Positions 38,165 through 47,100 of a DNA stretch of 64,000 nt are shown here, one piece after another. Below the pieces are notes generated by a model. It saw nothing but the letters and a program-made list of their open reading frames with translations, did not search any database and had not been told where the DNA came from. Source of the stretch: Lepus europaeus (taxonomy: Eukaryota > Chordata > Mammalia > Lagomorpha > Leporidae). The stretch lies in the NCBI RefSeq assembly GCF_033115175.1, contig NC_084834.1:10823294-10887293 (forward strand). Reading direction: 5' to 3'. Position 1 is the first letter of the stretch; each line of letters starts with the position of its first letter. The translations under genes were made by a program, and so were the position numbers.

Positions 38165-41100
38165 CCTCTCTCTGTGTAAGTCTGATTTTCAAATAAATAA
38201 AAAAAAATTTTTTTTAAAAAAAGGTGAAGCTGAAATCTACACATTTTTGGATGAAAGCAAATTAGAAAATTGGTTGGCACCAGAACTTTACTACAGGAAA
38301 TGGCAAGTTTCTGTAAGATAAAATCAAGATAAAATTAGAGAAAACTCAGATTTTCAAGTGTGAATGAATAGCATTAGGTATGGTTATTTTATGAAAACCA
38401 TACATAAATGAAACTGATTTTGAAAAATTCCAGGATGAGCAACCATTTGCCACAACTAAAACCAAAGCAGGTTGAGACAAGGGTGCTCCTCCCTACAGGA
38501 GAACTCCATTCTCAACTTCTTCAAGCAATTCCTCTGGTTATGGAAAACAGCTCATAAAAGATGCCTGGCTCTGATTAGCTGCTGGTAAATGGCTGTGTTG
38601 GACTAGGCTTTTTCTACTGCAAATACCACATTTTGTGATCTGAAGCTGCTATAAAGAAAAAGTCAAATAGCGTATCAGTGTTATCATGGTCACCGTTATG
38701 AAGATCTGGGCTAGTGTGTCATAATTTTAGAAATCAAATGTGATCCAACTGAAGCTATTCTTCCCTATAACATACAAAAATGAGGAAGACACACACCGTT
38801 CTCTCCAAAGGTTCACCCCTTCAAGTTTAATTCAATCCTGACAGACTTTGGTATGGGACGTAACCAGCTCAATGCAATACCTAACTCCGAGAGTGGATTC
38901 TGTTCCACAAAGGGAGCATTACTAGAGCAATCAATTGGAACATGACATGAACAACAGGTGACAATATTATTTATACCAATGTTCAATTTCCAGGTGAGGA
39001 CTGTATGGTGTTTATCTAAGACTATATCTTGATCTTGGGAATACACAGGTATTCGAAGATAAAGGCATGCAGCATATGTAACTGCCTTCAGAAAGAAGCA
39101 TATCCAGACACATATCAAGAGAGAGACAGAGAAAATAAATTATGGAACAAAAATAGGACAAGATGCTATCAAATCAGCACATTTGGGTGTGATATTCTTA
39201 TCACTCTTTCACACATTTCAGGGTTTTAAAATTCCTTCCAAATAAATAAAAATATTTTAACATGAAATAAATATTGAAAAACTGGGAACAAACAAAACCA
39301 CTGTTTGAAAGCAGTGACAAATGAAGAGAAATATTTAAATTCCCAGAATACTGGCTTGGGGAAAAACACTTTATGAAAACATGAAACTTCGTGGATATTT
39401 AACAGGAAATATTCTTTCTAAGCATAAGCATTGAGTTATCGTGGATTCCCAATGCTTCATATAACCTAACATTTACTTTTTATGTACACAAAAAAACTGC
39501 ATGTGTAGGTGAAGATATATTTCTCCATGTTCCCTTCTGAATACTCTCACTCTCCCATCTCTCTCTGTCACTCCAATCTCACTCTCTCCTCCCTCTTCTT
39601 TTCATCCCCTCCTCTGTTCCATTATATTGTTCCTCTTCCCATACTGCTTGATCTCTACCTGTTTCTCTACCTAAAACCTCTATCCCCATTGTCTCTACCT
39701 CTCTTTCAAAGTCAGGAAATTGGAATTTAAAATGTGGAGTCCGAAACACACTTACATAAGGAATGTTGCTATCGGTGAGTGATTCTATCTGCAGAAGTGT
39801 GGTCTGCTTTTGATCTTTCTCTTTCGACTCAGTTATACACCTGATAAAAATCATTAAGAAACAAAAATTAATGAATTAGCTAATGTTTCTCATCAAATCA
39901 ATTCATGTGGCAAAAATTTTCTATATATTTCTCATCATTTATATGTACATATATATATATATACACACACACGAAACTCTTGTTTGAGCTAGCTAATACA
40001 TATACTGATACAGAGACATACATATGTATTTCTGTGCACAGATATCTATAGCATACTTACAGATATAAATATATTTATCTATAAATAACTTATATTATTT
40101 ATATTTAGATTTGTAGAACTCAGCAAGGTCAAAAGATGAGGAGTGGCATCGCTGTGGCATACGAGGTAACATCACCCACCGCCTGTGGCACCGGCATCCC
40201 ATATGGGCACCGGTTCGAGGCCCGGCTGCTCCTCTTCCAATCCAGCTCCTGGCTATGGCCTGGGAAAGCAGTAGAAGATGGCCCAAGGCCTGGGCCCCTG
40301 TAGCTCCGCGGTAGACCAGGAAAAAGCTCCTGGCTCCTAGCTTCAGATCAGCCCAGCTCCAGCCACTGCGGCCACTTGGAGAGTGAACCAGTGGATGGAA
40401 GATCTTACCCTCCACCTTTCCTTCTTTCTGTAACTCTACCTCCCAAACAGATAAATAAATAAATCTTTAAAAAGCCAAACCAAGAACAACAAAACCAGAT
40501 GAGTAGGAAAATAATTCTGGGAAAGACGGCATGGCCTGGAAAATAATAGGGAGTGTCTTGATGTGTGGTTTGGGCAGCAGATCCACCCCTCAAAGTTTAC
40601 CTATCTGGACCACCTTCATGGCTTCAAGTGTAGGAAGCAACAGGCGCTTTCAGACTCACTCAGTAGAGCACTGAGTAGATCCACTCAGCTACTGAGTAGC
40701 TCAGTACTAGCTACATTTATAGACATTTAATACATATTGGGAATATTGTTAGCTCTGATCCATAGGCTGTACGGAGGGAAAGATGAAAGATACATCTTGA
40801 ACTTCCTCAACAATGAATACAACATTCATGTGAATGAGGGAACATGACTTACAGCACATGTAGAGGAACCAAGGATTGCAAGATCATCTGAGAGTATTTT
40901 TAAGTGGGAAGAGCATTTTTAAGTGGGAATCATGTAGGGGCACTGCTCGCAGAGATTTATGCCTCCTAGCACAAACTGAAGATTCAAAATGTGTATGCTA
41001 GAGAAATACCTGTCCAGCAAGCGTTCCCATTTTTCCATGAATGTCCGGGAGCTGCAAGCACAGAAGTCAGAGAAAATAGTAAGCTACATAAAAGACTAAT

Positions 41101-44100
41101 TCCAACTGATTAAGACTACCATTGCAGATAAACACACCAGCAGGCAATTGTGGGTGACAGGGACTCAGGCGTAAGTAGTGCCCTTGCATACAGGGGCTCT
41201 GGGTGGAGTCCGCTCTTGTACAGCCACATGACAGTGATGGGAAAGAGTTCTTAAAGGGAAGGAGAAGCTGACTTGAAACGAAACCCTGGATTGCAACGAT
41301 GGGATGCTAGCTCAGTGATCACAGGAGTCACTGAACTGACATGAGTCTCAGTATCCACCATGGAAAGTGGAGGTCATTAAACCTCAGAGTGCTCTTGTAG
41401 CTTGAAGTGCTATTCCAATGGAAAAAGCATTATGATCAGATTAGGTCATACTGAAGAGACTGGGCATGTGAATGGAATGCTCTGAGCTCCCTTTAGCGGG
41501 GAAATCCATACCACTGTACTGCACAGAGGCTGCAGAATTGTCAGATGTCAAATAAATACCTCGAAAATCATTTCAGTGCTATGATGTGCTGAAGAATGTC
41601 AAAGCACCTAGTGTTTGGTGACTCATGTTTTATATCCTTTCTGCTACATCATTAATGTATTTGAAATCCAAAGTGAGAAAGATCTGCAGTTTCAAACATA
41701 CATAGGCTTATAATTTACTAGCATCCAAAACAGCTGGGGAGTGATTAACTACATAGAAAATAAAACTGACCATTTATATGACTGGGTCCTGTGCCGGCAG
41801 CATCTGTAATACCTTGCTCATGAATATCTGCATTATCCCGAGAGCAAACCCTGCTCGCTAGTAAACAGCCATGCCCTATTCTCCACCACCCCCAGATCCT
41901 ACACATCATAACTATCCATTCATCAGGTCATGAACATGTGATTTGTTGCTAATGTCTGGCTCTAACGAACAACACTGCTAGGAAGATTTGTGCCCAAAAG
42001 TCAGAGTTAGGAAAAAACATAGAATGTATGTATGTTTACACTTTCCTTGGACCTACATTCCAGAGTGGAACTGCTCAGTCCTGTGGTCATCCTACATTGA
42101 ACTCATGGAAGCAACACGTTTTTCTGCAGGGGCTGCCACATTTCCTATTTCTACCAGCAAGAGCTCCTCCACGCTGCATTTCTATGCCTTCTCAGGACAT
42201 GCTTCCACAGCAAAGTGGACATTTCCTTGGCTTTCCACCTTCATATGGACTTGAACACCACTGGTTACTTATGCCAATTTGCATAAGAGTGATAACAGCC
42301 AACAGGAAATGTACTCGGAGCTGGGCGGTGTTGTAAATGTGTTGTATGTGTTTACATAGCTTCATAGCCAATACAGCCTATGTCCACCTCGTGCCCACGC
42401 TTCTCCCTCATTCAAAAAACTGTCTAGTGGAACTCCTCATCAAAGGCACCACATATGCCCAAATAGGCAGCTTCCTTTCACCTGCAAGATTAAGAAGACA
42501 TTAAGCAATAGGATCTGAGAACCTAGGGAGCAAAGTTGTCACGGCCAAGAAGACATGCAGACAGTGGTACAAGCATGTCTTTCTTCTCAGTAATATTTGC
42601 AAGCAGTTCCATCACAGAACTGAGTTAATTAACAGTTTGGATATATCTCCTTTGTATCAACTTCAATACGACCTGACAGACCTGGAGGGAGTGAGGAGAG
42701 GAGAGCAAAAAAGAGCACTGTCTTTGTGAAAAACACACAGGACATACGGTTTGTGCCTGTTCAGAGCAGCAGGCAGGGGTTGCAAGGTACCTGTGTACAC
42801 AAAAACATAGACACAAGATGTCTAGGGAATGGAGCCCCGTTTCCTTTCCTCATACCAGCCTCAAAATGGGCCTTGGAAAACTCACCCACATCCCATGAAT
42901 CAAATCTTTGTTTCAGGTGGCTGTATCACTGAAGACACCAAATAGCAATTCTAGCAACCCAGGATATAATTTAATTTGTATAATCAAGTACTATTTCTTT
43001 AGGGCATTACTTTGGGAGAATCAAAGGATTTTTCCAAGCTGAATTGATCTACTCTACTAGTTGAAACACACAAAAGCCTAGACCTAGAGGATGGAGGATA
43101 TTGGAGAGGGGTCCCAGAGCCTTGCTCTCTCAAATCTATTTTTACTAATCCAAAATACCCACTCCCCAAGTAGCTCATGGAGCCCTTGGAAAACCATTGC
43201 TCCAGACCAAAGCAAATCATTCCACAGTTCCCATTTCATTCTCTCCACACATATTGGCACATAAAAACTTCTTGGGGAAAATATGTGTCAGACAAGTGCC
43301 ATGGCTGGAAGTCAAAGCATGAGGCAGCAGATTATTACAGGGTCAAATTAAAATGCTTATCATTCCCTCCCCAACCCCCCCAAAAAAAACAAGTTTGGAA
43401 GAAAATTTAGGTGCATTTCTCTATCTTTGTTAGAAAAGGCAATAAGGGTTATATCCTTCCATATCAAAGTAAAATTACAAGACTCAGCAGTGATACTTAC
43501 AAGAACTTGGCCCTGTAGTTGACCATTGGCCACCCAATATTCAGGCACCTGGAGGCACTGGTATCACCTTCCTCAACAATGCATTTGGAAATCCATATTT
43601 CATTGACAGGGATTACATGTTTGTAGTAAATATTTTTGCCGTACCTAAAAAGATCATCAAGCAAGATGGTTTTCTTTTTTCTTAAATGAGAGCACATCTT
43701 CTCCTGAGCAAACCCCAATTCTCCATGTTCCATAAGCAAGAACACCTCACATCCATCTATTCCCTCTCAGTGCACAGCACAGGCAAGAGTCAGGTGGACC
43801 TTGACAAAAGCATGTGCTCAATGAAGGCTGGCCCACAAGGGGCCCCCACACACAAGATTAATGGCAGCCAGTGGCAACAGATGGATTGGTCTCTTTCTGA
43901 ATGCTGACTATGGACTCGAGGCCATACTCTATATTTTAAAGGTGTTACATTTTAAGAGAATCACTCATTCTCTGGTCATGCACATCTGATTGACTTCAAC
44001 AGAGTGTCTGAGGGGTTGAACAAAGATTAAATCATGGATGAATTATTTATAAAATTTTCTTCTTCACAGAGACAGACTATACATACATAATCTCGGAATA

Positions 44101-47100
44101 ACCTTAGTTTCAGATATCACAAACACATTTGAATCTTAATTCTTCTACAAATTTTGCACCTTGAAAGCTGGGATGGTGAATGTCTGGTCCTTGGGCTGTA
44201 CAAAGCCTGTGAAGTCATTGAGGCTGGCACTGCCAAGGCAACTAACTGCAAGCTGGATTCAAAATTCAATAAATCCCTAGCAGGCTAAATTTTTAAGTTG
44301 ATGATTTTCTCCAGCCTGTGAAAGATGCTATAAATATTCAAATTGATCCTGGCCAGGTCGGGGGGAGGGGACCCTCTCCACTCCTTCTCTAAAGACAGCT
44401 TATTTCAAATTCCCCCCCCCCTTTTTTTTTGACAGGCAGAGTTAGACAGTGAGAGAGAGAGACAGAGAGAAAGGTCTTCCTTCCGTTGGTTCATCCCCAA
44501 AATGCCCGCTATGGCTGGTGCACTGCCAAACCGAAGCCAGGAGCCAGGTGCTTCTTCCTGGTCTCCCATGCGGGTGCAGGGCCCAAGCACCTGGGCCATC
44601 CTCCACTGCCTTCCCGGGCCACAGCAGAGAGTTGGACTGGAAGAGGAGCAACCGGGACAGAATCCGGTGCCCCAACCAGGACTAGAACCCGGGGTGCCGG
44701 CGCTGCAGGTGGAGGATTAGCCAAGTGAGCCATGACACCAGCTCAAATTTCCCTTCTTAAGATTTGGTTCAGATCATCTGCCCCACAGATTCTGGCTTAA
44801 AAAAATACTGTGGCCTACAGACTGCAGCCACAATAAAAGCACAAAACAAAGTGCACCTTAGTCCAAGTGCTCAACGTCTTATCCATAAGGGAAGAAATCA
44901 CCTCTCATTTTTTTCTGCAGAGAGCACAAGGTGACGATATCGCAGCTTCAGCAGTGAGATTGCTCAGTACTGGTTTGGCCCGACCCACTTTCGCCCTCTG
45001 GCATGCTGCCTTGTTCCTTTACAAATCTAACTCTCAGGTGAGTGGTAGATGTGAAGAGCTCTAAGCCTTAAGGAGGATGTTCAGGGATTTGGCCACAGGG
45101 CTCCCTATGATTTAAAGCTATTGAAATCAAATTGTCATAAAATCTGCCATGGGATCCAAAAGAATACAAAGTGTTGAGGCAGCTGGGTGAGAGCCGGTAC
45201 TATAATAAAGAGATCTAGTTTCAAACATGGGCTCACGGGGCCAGCACTGTGGCACAGTGGGTAAAGCCCTGGCCTGCTGAAGCACCGGAATCCCATATGG
45301 GCGCCAGTTCTAGTCCTGGTTGCTACTCTTCCAATCCAGCTCTCTGCTATGGCCTGGGATAGCAGTAGAAGATGGCCCAAGTCGTTGGGCCCCTGCACCC
45401 AGGCGGTAGACCCAGAAGAAGCTCCTGGCTCCTGGCTTCAGATCGGCGCAGCTCTGGCTGTTGCGGCCACCTAGGGAGTGAACCAATGGAGGGAAGACCT
45501 CTCTGTCTCCACATCTCTAACTCTGACTTTCAAATAAATAAATCTTAAAGAAAAAAATCATGGGCCCACGACTACTGTGGTGACCTTGAGGCAGCCACTG
45601 GGGCTCTCTCAGCATCAGAGCCTGTTGGAAAACAAGAATGCAGACCCATCTCAGATAATGAAGGCAAGGATTAGGCAAGAGGAGGTACAAGATATCCGGA
45701 ACACACCATACTGCGCTTAACACACCCCTGATCCAACATACCTCATATGAGTGTCACTAAGATGAGACTGCATTTTATAAAACTGGGAGAGAGACAGAGA
45801 GAAAGGTCTTCCTTCCGTTGGTTCACCCCCAAAATGCCCGCTATGGCCGGTGCACTGCCAATCCTTGTTTCTCTGCTCTAGGACAGGGCAGAACTGGAAG
45901 CCAAGGGGAGGGCAGCACTGGCAACTTTTATTTTTCTTTACTCACTGCAAAGCTTCCTGGTGAGATTTTGTTTGTGGAACTCGTCTTTGCCTTATATAAT
46001 ATTTTGTAAATTATGAAAACACAGATGGAGCAGATAAGCAGATGTCCAGATCAGTCTATTCCTTCCTACCCCTTCCCTGCACACATGCGTTAAGCAGTTG
46101 CCTTATTCCAGGCTATGTACTGGTTGCATTTGTGTTCAAGGCTGACAGTAGGAGTGACCACTTGTGTCTATCTCCAACCAGCACACCAAATCTGCCTCCT
46201 GTACCTTTTGCTTTCACTGTCCCTCCCAAGTTGGGGTCCTTGGTATCGGTGATCTGGGTTATCATCTCCAGGACATAGTCTCCCTCCTATATTGTTGCCA
46301 GCTCTCCAATCCATTATCTCCCAGCAGCCACAATGATACGCTACAATATTTACCTGATATGGTCATTTCCATAAGGAAACCCCTTCAAAGGAATTCCTCA
46401 ACCCCTTACTGGGATCTGTCAAGATCCTCTGTGACCAGAACCCTGAGCACTTACTCAGTCTCACCTCTGACCTGGTCAATTACAATGAGCTCCAGAAACA
46501 TCAGCCTTGCTAAAGCCCTGCTCCCAAAGGGTCAAGCTGCATACACGATGGCCTGCAGTCCCCTCGGCCAGGCAAATTGGGACACCCAGTCTAGAACAGG
46601 TGGCTGCTTCTCACACCAGAGGAATGGTTTCAATGTTGCATCTCACATAGGCACCCTAGTGGGACTCTTCTCTGACACTCCCACATGGCACTGTTTATTT
46701 GCTACTATCAGATGCATATTATTACAATCTTCAACTGTCTCTTTCTTAGTTTTATCATCTCTAGGCAAGTCTCAAGAAAGAAGAATCCTGGGACCAACAC
46801 TGTGGCGTAGCAGGTAGAGCCACTGCCTGCAGTGCCAGCATGCCATGTGGGTGCCAGTTCAAGTCCCGGCTGCTCAACATCCAATACAGCTCTCTGGTAT
46901 GGCCTGGGAAAGCATTAGAAGATGGCCCACGTCCTTGGGCACCTGTACCCATGTGGAAGATCTGGAAGAAGCTCCTGGATCCTGGATCCTGGATCCTGGC
47001 TTCAAACTGGCACAGCTTTGGCATTTGCTGCCATCTGGAGAGTGAACCAGTGGATGGAAGACTTTCTCTGTCTCTGTCTCTGTCTCTCTCTCTCCCCCAC

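Larger units (their letters stand above)
25302..43500 (-). other. Introns between exons B and G: nothing beyond listed repeats
   Basis: Stretches 25302-26844, 27756-28265, 30790-31069, 33406-34570, 38235-39755, 40490-41009, 41052-41885 and 42345-43500 show no gene. Microsatellites: (ca)n at 28310, (gt)n(at)n at 32950, (at)n(ac)n at 39950. Confidence 0.5.

Noticed and set aside
46030..46790. 217-codon plus-strand ORF and flanking sequence as a gene
   Set aside because: No domain recognised; it enters a SINE at its 3' end. It may be an old interspersed repeat that I cannot name.
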